This document shows, piece by piece, positions 24,301 through 36,300 of a stretch of DNA of 64,000 bases (positions within the stretch are counted from its first letter, which is position 1; every line of letters starts with the position of its first letter). A program made the position numbers and the translations under genes. Below the pieces are notes generated by a model. The model searched no databases. It was given only the letters and a program-made list of their open reading frames with translations, and was not told the origin of the DNA. The stretch is from NCBI RefSeq assembly GCF_918797505.1, contig NC_092797.1, positions 48,644,157 through 48,708,156 of the forward strand, read 5' to 3'. This DNA comes from Bemisia tabaci (lineage: Eukaryota > Arthropoda > Insecta > Hemiptera > Aleyrodidae).

Positions 24301-27300
24301 AAAGCTCTTTTATGAAACCCAAAAGTATCTGAAAGGACCGTCCGTGATTCGTCCGATGGCTAAATTCGTTGATTGAGCAATGTGAGCAATTTGACGATGA
24401 AATTGGGGAACAGCTACTTCAATTAGCATCAATGTCAGAGATTTTCTCTCTGATGATACGGCTATTTTGACGCGTGGGATCTGAAGTTCCCTAATCACTT
24501 TAATGAGGTTCATCACTAGGCATGAAACGGTTCGCTATTTGCCTTCATTTAACCGGTTAGGCAAAAAAAGATCCCAAGCGTCGAAATAGTCGCATCCTAA
24601 CACTCGTACGGGCCTAGAGCGAATCTCGAAAACTGCGGGATCTTGATGAGCTCTGACGTTTCAATGAAGCGCGGGAAGTATCGATGGCCAAAGTGCGAAA
24701 CCACGTACCTCCATTTGCAACGTTGCAAAATTCCCGCCATTCTTCCTTTTTCCTTGGGAAAACTAGTCAACGTAATTTCTCGGAAACTTCGTTCATTTTT
24801 TTCGCTGTTAACAGAATATTTTGTAGTGTCAAGCAATGTGGTTTCCTTTTTTCGCTTCAAAAGAATACATTTTTTTTCTTTCTTTTTCTGGAGGGGGAGG
24901 GGTGTCGCACTGGATGGTTTTAAAATTTTCAAGGAAACACCCAGATCCGTAGTAACATGAACAGACATTTTAAAACACCGCAAAGAAGATAAGTGGTCTC
25001 GCACTTTGGTCGTTAATATCTAAGGTCCACGCTCAACCAATCAGCGACGCAAGTACACTTTAGAACGAGTAAATGAAGTGTGCACACTAATGAGGAAGAG
25101 ACTTACCGGTGGTGAATTGTCATCCCGCTTCTCGGAGAGAACTTTGGCGACGACTCGAACGGAGGTGGCGATCTCCGGCGAGATGTCTCCGTCTTGGAGT
25201 GCGTTGTCCAGGAGTTGGATGGTTTTCTCGTCGTCCCCAAGCGCGGACAGGAACTCGTTTCTGTGGGCCTCGAATTGCTTCCAGATGTTGGATACCCGTT
25301 GAAGACTCTCCAGTTGAGAGGACACTCTGTAAGAAACCATGCTCAAGTTAGCCCTCGAAATGCGAAAAATATATACCCGAACGGCAGAGAAAAAAGTCAC
25401 AAAATTCATCGGCTCCCGAACGAAGGAACGTAACGTAAATCCATTCGAAAGCTGCCAAATTGACTTAAACAATTCAATATTTCACAAAAATGTACTTGTG
25501 CAAAATTTGTTTAAAATTTATCTGATTTTCGCTTGAAATCAGAGGAAAAATCAGTGAAAATTTCAGTTGTAAACGCCCAAGATCTCCTGTTAAAACTGCA
25601 ATTCGCGAGGGTAAATTGGGCAACATCGGAATGTAGTTACGTTCTTTTGTGGGGCAAATGACGAATTGTAGAAACTATTGAGATAAACATCTAAAGTGTT
25701 ATTTGGTGATTAAAATTCGTCATTTCCCGGAGGCAGGAATGGAACTTCATTCATAGGTTGCAAAATTGACTTGCATAATTCAGTTATTTACAAGAATATG
25801 GCTGTGTAATTACTGTCAAAAAAGTTTACTGATTTTTGTGTGAAATTAAAAGAAAAATCAGTGGAATTTACAGTCAGAAACTCCAAACAGTGTCCTAGTA
25901 AGAGAAAAATTTTCAAGTAAAAAATTATGCAACGTTAGAATGAAATTTATTCTTTAGTCTGGGAGATGAGTAATGTATGTGAGTATGAGGAATATAGGAG
26001 CTCCACTGAGCGTTTTCAGTGAAGCAACTTTTACTAAGGTGTTTAAAAAAAGTATGATTTTAAAGATTAATAAAACCTGAGGAAGCTTACCTATTGTAGT
26101 TATAGTCCCATATTTGATATAGTTTAGCAACTTCAGCTTTGAGATCGTCAACAGGGACACCGCTTTCGGTTTTGAACTGATGCACTTTCAGGTTCACCAG
26201 GGTTAGTTTTAATTTGCGCTCATGTAAACATTCTAGCTCTTTCTGTAACACACGAAAAACACGCACAAACTTAGAATAAGGTACCACACTGTCTACTAAA
26301 AAGCATAGGTTGTCAAAATAACTTGAGGATGTAAGATTCGACTGCGGCGCGAACCGAATCTTTTCGATGACCAAGAAATTCATGGATCGAGACTTTTGAA
26401 AAACGCCTTCAATTAGGAATGATACAACACCATGCCTAGCAGTCGAAATATTTGCATGGAACAAGAGAAAGGGGCGATTTGAACCCGCTGGAATTATGAT
26501 GATTTTACTTAAATTCCACGTCGTGAAAAATAATAAAATTATGATTTTGAAAAAAAAGAGTGTAAAATCAAAAATTAAATCGAGTATTGTGGATCTTATG
26601 AAGTTTATACAGATGTTGCGACACTGATTATTGAATTTCAAGGTATTCATATTTTGCGAACTTTACTACGTACGTGCGAGACACGTTTCGTAATGACAAG
26701 TTTTTAGGGATTCCTAAATTTCCTACATTTACAGGGAGTTTAAACATAAAGTATCCTGCCCTTTTATTTTTGGCGTCAAAGTAATTAAAATTGTGAACAT
26801 TCTTTGCAAAAAAAAGTTTAAGCGCTAGGTTTCTTGAAATTGTAAAAATGCAATGTTTGGGTTGATGAAGTAGATTTCCAAGTTCCGCAACAAAATTCTC
26901 TGACTTTTTAAAGTTTTCCCTAACTTAGCAGGATTTTTCACCCTTCATCATGTTCAAAATCGCTTAATGTCTGAATTTAGTTTTAGAAAACGTCTATAAC
27001 TCCCTGCATTCGCCAGATTCTTTCAATCATTAAAATTACGCTTCAAAAGAATGACAGAATTATTTAGAGGAAGACCGGAGTTCTTACCTTCATCTGATTG
27101 ATGTATTTTTCTAATTCGTTCCTATCTACGTTGTCTGTGCCAGAAGAGAGGACGTTCTCAGCCAAAGCGATGATGTCGTCTTTCAGCTGGGCCATCTCCT
27201 TCTTCAGCTTCAGTTCTGTCTGGATCCCTTCCGCTTGGTTTTTCAGCGAAACGTACTTCTCCAGCAGAGCTACGCAGACAAAAAAAGGCAACTCATAAAT

Positions 27301-30300
27301 ATCGTACTTCACAAACTGAGTCCGTCATGGCTAAAAAAAACCTTCGTTAAACGAACCAAATAGTTCAGTGGTACTTTTTGTTCAAACTAACGATCTATTC
27401 GAGAGAGCCAACAGCTTCAGTTGAAGAAGCTGAACTTCAATGGAAGAAACTGAACTTCAGTTGAAGAAACTGAACTTTAGTTGAAGAAACTGAACTTCAG
27501 TTGAAGAAACTGAACTTCAGTTGAAGAAACTGAACTTCAGTTGAAGAAACTGAACTTCAGTTGAAGAAACTGAACTTCAGTTGAAGAAACTGAAGTTCAG
27601 TTGACAAGTCTCACAATCAGTTCTCCGGATCGAAAAGCTTCGGTAGATATGGAACATTCTCCATGTGAACCAAAGCTCAGTGGTTCGTAGAACTGAAATT
27701 CCGCTTTAACAAACTGAAGTTCAGTTCTTTCAACTGCAGGCTCTGTTCTGCGAACTATAAAAAACTTACTGAATCACGTGGTTCGTATAACCGGGAATTT
27801 ATTTCACCGTGGACCTTTAAAAAATTGAAAGCAACCACAACCTAGCGAAATGGTATGGACCCATCATTAGAAAAACTGAACTCATCAGAACCCACTAAGA
27901 TACTATAAGGAAGGAAAAAGCTATTAAGACTCAGGTTTGTGCAAATTCGTGCTCGAAAAAATATACAAAGTTAAAAATATATTTGTGAATCAACAAATAA
28001 ACCGGCGTTGGTTTAGTGAAAGACTGACCCGGTAGGTGTAAGAAACCATTTTACAGGAACAAGGCCATAAAATACAAGATTTTAAGTCCTCTGAATTTTC
28101 TGATACATGGAATAGAGCTAGTAATTTCTGGACAAATAAAAAAAAACCCCACCTACAATCATGTAAAAAAAATGGGGCAAGAATTGGATTGCACGTCATA
28201 ATTAATTAAAAGTTTTCCACTGCTAACTTCACTAGTTCCAAGTTCGTAAGTCAAGCATAGTTGCGATGTGCCCACTGCCCAGTTTGACCGTGGGAAATAG
28301 GGGTGGGAGAGCTAGTCCGGTTCGAGACAAAACATACGGTGTTTTGTTTTGACTGACGTTGAGTTTGAGGGTCTTTCGTGAGCACCCACCGATTCGACCA
28401 TCTGCGGGGCCCAAGGATGGAATCTACTTTCTGGCTCCTGGCCAGGGAACGGAAAAATATGGAGCGAGCCAAATCAATTCGCGTTTATGAGGCAACACAC
28501 TTAACGCACCGTTTACACTACGAAAGATACGCACGGCACAATTGCCAAATTATTAAGAAGAAGAAAAGAAAGAAAAGAAAGAAAGAAAAGAAAAAAAAGG
28601 TATATTTGTTTGGAGAATGTTAGTAACGAGATTCGTGTCTTCGTATGAGAGATTGAGGTATAACCTCCGCAAAAACAGATGGAGAAAAATTAGATTACAG
28701 AAGTAAACCTAAAATTGGTCAGTTGGGTCTAGTTTCGATTGGATCATGCAAATTGGCAAAAAAGAATACGATACGTTGACACGCTAATTTATCATGTCAC
28801 TAACCACTAACTAACTCATTTAACTGAGGAATCTCTATGAGAAAAACACAATGGATGACGTCATCCTACGCGTAGGAAAGTACTAAGGTGGCCTCATCTT
28901 AGTTTCCCGAGGATTGAATAATGCAATAAATTTTGAATTACTTTTCGATTCATGATAATAAACTGGAAAACCCATAGTACCTACTAACGTGATGATGTTC
29001 CCCATCGTGTTTTTCAGTGGGAGTCTCTTAGATTATTGATTCAATCCAGGACCAAAAAATACAAACAAAGTACGAAAATTGACTGATTGAAAATATTGGA
29101 GTGATGTAAGAATTAAAGTCTTAACAATGAAGTTGTTTATTACGCAGAGAGTAATGCAAATTTAAACAAATATTATTTCATTTTATTTTTTTAATATTTT
29201 ATCGAGTTGGCAACTCCTACACAAAACTATAAACATTCGACGTAAAATCATTTTTCGAGACTTTCTTTGATGGACACCATTGTTTAGTGCTAAAAATTGT
29301 ACAACAACCTAGCTGAGGTCAAGGTCGATAGTCAGAGATGCAGAGGTTATGCGGTGCGGGTTCAAGATCAAATTTTCTACGTCATTTTTATTATAATACT
29401 CCGAAGATCATTGAAGATGATCAGGAAATCAAACATACTTTATTATCTTTCAGATAACTGTTTAAACGTGTTTAAATCGAGCAATGATTAAGTTGTTCAA
29501 GGGCTTGATTAGAAATTTTTTGTCAAAAAAAGGAAAGGAAATTATTCTAAAAATAGGTTAAAACTCGCATATGGACAAGTCTGGTTAAAAATCTTGGTTA
29601 TGTACATGTAATGACCAAAGTAGTTGTCTAATTAAGAGTAGTCATGGAACTTTATTTTCCTTCTTCCTCTTCCTCTCTTCCCCTCTTCCTTGCCCTATAA
29701 CAACAGATAAAATCTGTCCTTTTCCAAAAAGACTGTGAATTAAATATGATGTTTTACTTTTATTTTCCTTGTATTAATGCCATTTAACTCATCCGGTATA
29801 ATAAGAGGTGACGAAAATGTGCTCTGCTTTATCAACAATGTTGGTGCGATCATCAATTACACGAGGACGTTTTTATTTTGTAATCTAGGACTCTCGGAAT
29901 GCAAAATACGGCAAGCAGTAAAATAATACTAAAAAAAATCCACCGGTAAAAAAGCGAGAGACGCTCTTAAGGAGAACAATTTTCTTACCCTGATAAGATT
30001 CACAATTTTCCAGGTAACCCCGGAGCGCTAGAGTGTCCTCGAACTTTCTCATCGAAAGTTGCTTAATCGATTGCAAATTATCGTTCATCTCGTTGAAACT
30101 CTGATTGAGCGACTCGAAAAATCCATCATCGCTCGTCGCATTGGTGACGTCACCAGATGTCCTATCGACACTTTCGTTTGCTAAACTGGCCGATAGATCG
30201 CGCGCGGAGGCACTAGAGTTCGCAGAATCTCGATCGAAACTGTGGTCAAGAGAATCGAGCAAAAGTAAACTGGTATCTGGAATGCGTTCTGGTTCTAAAA

Positions 30301-33300
30301 ATGAAATTCGGCTGGAATTTTGTTTTGAGAGATTTACTTTGGGTTCACTACAAGTACTAAGATCCTTCAGCTTGGAATAATTGTCGATTGAAGTAAAATT
30401 TGAGTTATTTTGATTGATTGGAGAAGTAGATACATTCGTGTCTCGTTCATGTAATTCGAGCGAGATGCGGTTAGAATTTTCGTCTCTGCAATTTTTTGTG
30501 GCTCCAATACGTTGATCGAGTTCTTTAGAGGTAGAAACTTTGTCAGCTGAGGTAAAATTTGAGCAAATTTGATTGTTCCGGCAATGATGCATATTGACTA
30601 AATGTGGGTCTAAATCTACCAACTGCTGCTGGTTTCGAGTTTTGGTAATTACTGATGGCTTGGACTGTAAACTAGGACTGTTACTGTTCTTTTCTTGAGG
30701 ATTAGCTCGGTTTTTTGAGAAAAGAACTTCACTTAAATTTGAGCCACCTTCCGAACGGACATAATCTCGAGAGCTTGATTTTGTCTCGCTAAGAAAATCC
30801 ACCACATCAGCACCTCGTAAAGCTGGGATTGAATTATGGAAACTTGAATTTTCTGCTTTTCGGTTCGAATTCGACTCATTACTGCCAAGCAGATTTTCTT
30901 TCGAGTCTTGCGTGGCACTTAAAGCACTCGATTTTGTGTCAGTAGTGACTTTTTTCGAATCGATTCCATCAATTTTTCTCGAATCGGTTGCTGAATTTTC
31001 AATTTCTAAATTTGCATCGTTATTGAGACTACTGTTTCCGACATTTTGCTGAATTTTGGGAAACAGGCTGCTGCTCACTTTCCAGTTATACTCCTCCCAC
31101 TTAATATTTGGAGTAGAGAATTTCACATCGTCTAAAATTGTTTTCTCATTCAGACGTTCCTTAGTACACAGATCTGAGGCTGTATCTGTCAAACTTAAGT
31201 TCGCCTGATCGTCAGAAACTAGCGTAGTATCTAATTCGAAATCGCATTCCGAGGACTGAAACTTAGAAGTTGGACTGGTTATTTCTAGATCAGAACTTCT
31301 AGATTTTTTAACGGCGGAAATTGGTTCAATGGCGCTTTCAGATCGACTAGTCGGTTTCTTGAGGTTGGTTTCTGAAAGACAGTCAGGCAATTTTTCCGAC
31401 ATTTTCTTAGGTTTTTCACTTTCGAGAAACCTGAGATCAGCATCAGTTTTTCCAAATTTGGGACTCGGCAATTTTTTGGCGGCAGAGATCGGTTCAATGG
31501 CGTATTCAGAGTATCGGGTTGGATTCCGACGATCGGTTTCCAAATCCGGTTCAGATAATATTTCAGGTATCTTATTAGGTTTGGCGCTACTTTCGAAAAA
31601 TCCGAGCCCAGCGCCCTCGCCCAGGCTTATCAAATCCTCCTCCACAAAAACACAAGAATCGCAGCTTTGGTTGAGGCTATCGCAGCTGAAATCCCCACTA
31701 TCGGTGCTCCAGTCCGACCGGAGGGCGATAAGCGGGGAGTTGGTGGATTTGTGGCCGAAAAGCGCATCCTGGGTGGACTCGTCGACGAATTTGACGTCTC
31801 GCGTGAGGCTAGAGACGAAATAGTTGCGCAGATCGCCATTGGTCCGTTCGTTGTCGCTCACTTCGAGCGAGTCCTCCGAGAGAAACAGATTTTCCGAGTA
31901 CTCGGAACAGTTCGAGCGGGTCTCGTCTTCGGAAAGCTCACCCGCGCTGTTGAAATTTTCCTCCATGATCGGGTGCAAAAGACGACGCGGGGAAATCACC
32001 TCCATTTCCGGTCAAATGTGGCACTTCCGGTCACTAAGTTTTCCCGTCAACACATACCGTTATAAGAATTGGTGTTTTGCAGTAATTAGGTCTGTTTCCG
32101 ATCGAAATTTGCCGTTTCCGGTCAATATATGCTGTTTCCGGTCAATATTTACCGTTTCCGGTTACCACTTGCACTTTCCGGTTGACAATTGTGGTTTCCA
32201 ATCAAAACCAGCGTTTGACGGTGAAAAAGACGGCCACCGGTCAAAACGTACCGTTTTTGGTCATAAGTATTGTTCCTGATCGATACTACCTTATATTTAT
32301 TTGTAAAATCCGTTTTCACTTAATATGGTTGATACACGGTTTCTGGTTTAAATGGTGAGTTTCCAATCACTGTGAGCTGTTTCCGGTCATCACAGTCCAT
32401 CCTTGATAAATTCAGGCCATTTTGGATCGCGAAGGGCACTTCACAGTTATTATAAAACAACGATTTTATAAAAAAGCTCAATGGTTAATATTTTACGGTA
32501 GGAGTTCTGTTGAAATTACAATTTTTAGTATAGATCAAGATATACGATTTTTCACGCTGATCGAGGTGTAATTTCTACAGTCCGGTATTCGATAACATGA
32601 ACAGATGAATCTCTCGGGCGAGGAAGCAGAACAAGTTGTAGGCGACGGGCACGACGAACAGGAAACTGAAGCTGAGATCGTGGAAAACAAACCAGTACCA
32701 GAAAAATGAGAAATACAACGAAATAGTCAGGAAGAGATACAGCACGAAGAATACGCGCTCACTAGGCACAACGTAGAAAAACGCTAAAATTAGTAGGAAC
32801 GATTGTAGTGATACCAAACTGGTCACGAAAGAAACTTTGAAAATAATCATGCCTCGGTTATCATAGTTTATGGTTTTTTAGGGGATCCTGAGGCTTTAAA
32901 TGGGCAGTTTCGTCCCGTGAATTTAAGAGGATCATTCACTTTAAAGGCACTCAGTTTACGCGAGAGAAAAGACAGTCACTTAAGAATAATACCCGAAAAC
33001 AATGTTCAGTTTCAAACTATAATTTGTAGCGGCTGCATTACACTAATATCACACGGTGATTGCAAAATGGTCCTTGAGTAAAACTGGAGCGAGATACAGT
33101 AAAATTCCGGTTGGCAAATTTATACGATTCAAAATTCGGTCGAACTATAAAACAATTTATTTAGATACACTGTAGAGAGATGTTGTAGAGGCACGGCGAA
33201 GGAAAACATTATAGTAAGATGGGAGTGTTGATAAAAGTAGAGTGATATCACGAATTGAGCGAGTTATTGCGAGAAAGGCCGGATATGGCGAGCAACGCGC

Positions 33301-36300
33301 ATGTGCGGCTCATTAAAATCACTCGACGCTTTTTAAGCAGCCATAAAAACAATAGAACCGATCATGATTTACATTCGATTCGATTCTTGAACTGACGAAG
33401 TCATAGCACAAGCCGCACAGTTCCGCATTAGTAGACTATACGGTCAAATAATAAAAATTAGGACATTATCGCAATTGTAAAATGACTAAAGTTATGTGAA
33501 TTTCGAACTGCACAGCCGAGCAGATAAAATTTTGCGCCGGGAAAGTTGAAAGTTGATGAAAACACAGCGTCGGGTCCGTTATTGTTGAATCACTAGGCGT
33601 GAGTCAGGGTGATTAAAAATAGCTCGGTTTGAAACTTCGATAAAAGCGAAAGGAAATGACGAACGTTAGTTAAAACTTTGACACAGGCAATGGAGTTGGA
33701 AGAGTGGTGCTATTCCGATACTGCAAAAATGATTCGCCTGCGTGTCAAAACTTAAAATAGTGTAAAATTTTCGAGTTTGATCATCCAGGCATTGATTATG
33801 AAAAAATCCGCCGAAGTCCCGCATAAAACTGTCCAGTTGAGTTGCAAATTCAGAACTCTCCACGATGCGTCGAGGAGATATCCAAAATTCCTTTAAGTTG
33901 ATGAAAAACGTAGAACAGCAGAAGACTGAAACTTCTGCTTGATCAATTGGACCACTTTAACTGGATATTGCTGCAGAACATTAGAGTTTGCAGATAACAC
34001 TCGCACTAAGAGTTCAACTAAGCTGTAAAAGCTGCTTAAGCTTTCAACAAGAGCATTTTACGAACAAGTATGATAGAGTCCGAAAGAAACAAGCACGATG
34101 CCTACAAAACATTTAAAGTTAAAAAAAACTTTGCTCAATGAATGAAAAACACGCACTTGGAGCTGCGACTTTCCAGTTTATGCGAAATTCACGAATGGTT
34201 CTCATCACAGAAAATTTTGTAAGTTTAATGCAGTAAAATAAGAATGAAACAAGTAAGGCGGGTGCTTAACACTTAAATTTATATAAAATTGGTTCAACGA
34301 ATGAAAAACACGCTGCTACTTTCCCGTTAGACGCGACTTTCACAAACAGTCCTCGGCTCCGGCGCGGTCAGCGGAAAACACCCGGACTTTGATTTCCTGG
34401 CCTGGCGTGGGACCAGTTTTGAGGTTATGGCGTCCCGTGACGTCACTATCAGAGCACAGAGTCGACGAGCTGTATGAAAGCGACGTAGCCGATGCAGCAG
34501 AGCCGGTGGCCGAAACGGAGGGCACTGCGGAGACTGCTGGCGCGGGATCGGGCTCCGAGTCGGACGAGCGCCCCGTCAATTTTTTTCAGGCTTTCGGCGA
34601 ACGTGAACATAGCGCGGGCAAGGTTAAGTGAATCAAATTGAGCCGAGTGACGTCACGAGCGGGGTCCCGGCGCGGTCGACGTTCCACGGGGCCAGCGCAC
34701 GGAGAACTGACCGTCCAGCCTCGTCGCGCGGCCCGCTAGTAAAAAAACGGCGAAAAAGGCCCAGTAATCTGGGGTCAAAGGTTGAGCAGATAAGTCGCGC
34801 TCTTGGGATACGGGCTCATCGCCGTGTTGCCGAGTTCAACGGGAATCAGCGGGATGTTGGTAGGTCAATGGAGATTTGGACTACATTTTGCAATTTGGAA
34901 CTACAATTTTTGGCTCATCTGTGCAAAAACTTAAGTATGTGCATGCGAAAACTAATGATACATGAGTTTTTTCTTAACTGAGTCAGAAATTGTAGTTCCT
35001 AATTGCAAAATGAAGTCAATTTGAGTGATTTTGGACGGCGCGTCGATTTGTTCCGGGTAAAAATCGATTATTATGAAATAGTATCAATTATTGAACGCAT
35101 TTTACATTAGGAACTACAATTTCTGGATCTGTTTAGAGACAAAGTATGCACAATTTGTTTCCCTACGCACATAAGTGTATTTACGGGTGAGCTAGAAATT
35201 GTAGTTCCAAATTGTAAAATGTAATACAGTTAAGGACGTCTTCGGACAACGGCAATTTTTGTGATGCTGCTAAGGTCGTTTCCCAGATTAAGGAACGCAA
35301 CTTAATTTCCACGGTTCCGTGGTTAAACGTTAACAAATGGTTAGGTTACGTTCCTTCGTTTGGAAAGTAACGCTAAGATTAAGCAACTTGGATTTTTACA
35401 CCTTCTACATATGTAAAAAGTTTACTGTAAAAGTACTAATTCAGTGGAACGTAATATTTTGAGTTCATAATACTGATAAACTCAAAAATATCCCTGACCG
35501 CAACATTTTGTGGACTGCTTGCAGTATTCACGTGGTTTGAAGGCGCTTTGAGTTACCGCTCAGCTTTAACGTACTGTCAAATGGATCAAATACGATGCAT
35601 ACTTGAAATGTAGCATGTTCACAGTGCCGGATTTACATTTTTAGCGCCCTAGGCTAAACTTAGGGTGGCGCCCCTAAAAGTAGGTGCTCTCGTGGGGGGG
35701 GGGAGGGGTCCCCCCAAACGCCCCTCTCCTCCGAATCAGAAGGAGGATATTAGGTGTCCGGGAAATGTTCAAATTCACCTTTAAAAAGCACCTTTGTCAA
35801 CCACAACGTAGACATTTTTTAATAAGTCACGTTTTTCAATAAATTCTCAAAAATTTTGCGCCCCTCAAAATGTTGCGCCCTAGGCTATAGCCTATGAAGC
35901 CTATTGGTAAATCCGGCCCTGCATGTTCACTCAGTGTAATGAGCTTTATTCTTCAGGTTAAGAAGCCAATAACTCATTGAACTAATTTTCTCTGTATATA
36001 TCATAGATAGGGTAAATGAAAGATATCTCAGACATCCAGTAACTCATAGAAATGTGCAATATTGTTACATTTTTGGCATAGATTTTTATTGGGTGCACCT
36101 TTTGTACCCTCTCTTTGATACGAGTTCAGGGGGTTCATTGAAAACTCTTGGTGCCTATCACTTAATATTTCCATTAATTTCAACCGGAGGGAGTCATTAA
36201 GCCGGGAACACTTTTTTCACACATGCGGGCTCCAGTTAAAATCGCCGTTCAATTCCAACCCTCCGTCATCGCACTAATCCCGCAGTGGGTTTTGAAACCC

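Larger units (their letters stand above)
22106..25106. other. klar intron 15
   Basis: Contains G tracts at 22299-22310 and 22945-22955 and two copies of an inverted-end repeat (23101-23350 and 24681-25014). Several frames around 22793-23121 are open at once over the purine/pyrimidine-rich tract and do not look like protein. Confidence 0.55.

Noticed and set aside
28319..28328. GGTTCGAGAC resembling a tRNA B box (tRNA gene or SINE head)
   Set aside because: No matching A box at the right distance and no cloverleaf could be folded.
30105..31823. Open frames on the + strand opposite klar exon 12
   Set aside because: They are antisense shadows of a strongly coding frame and have no family resemblance.
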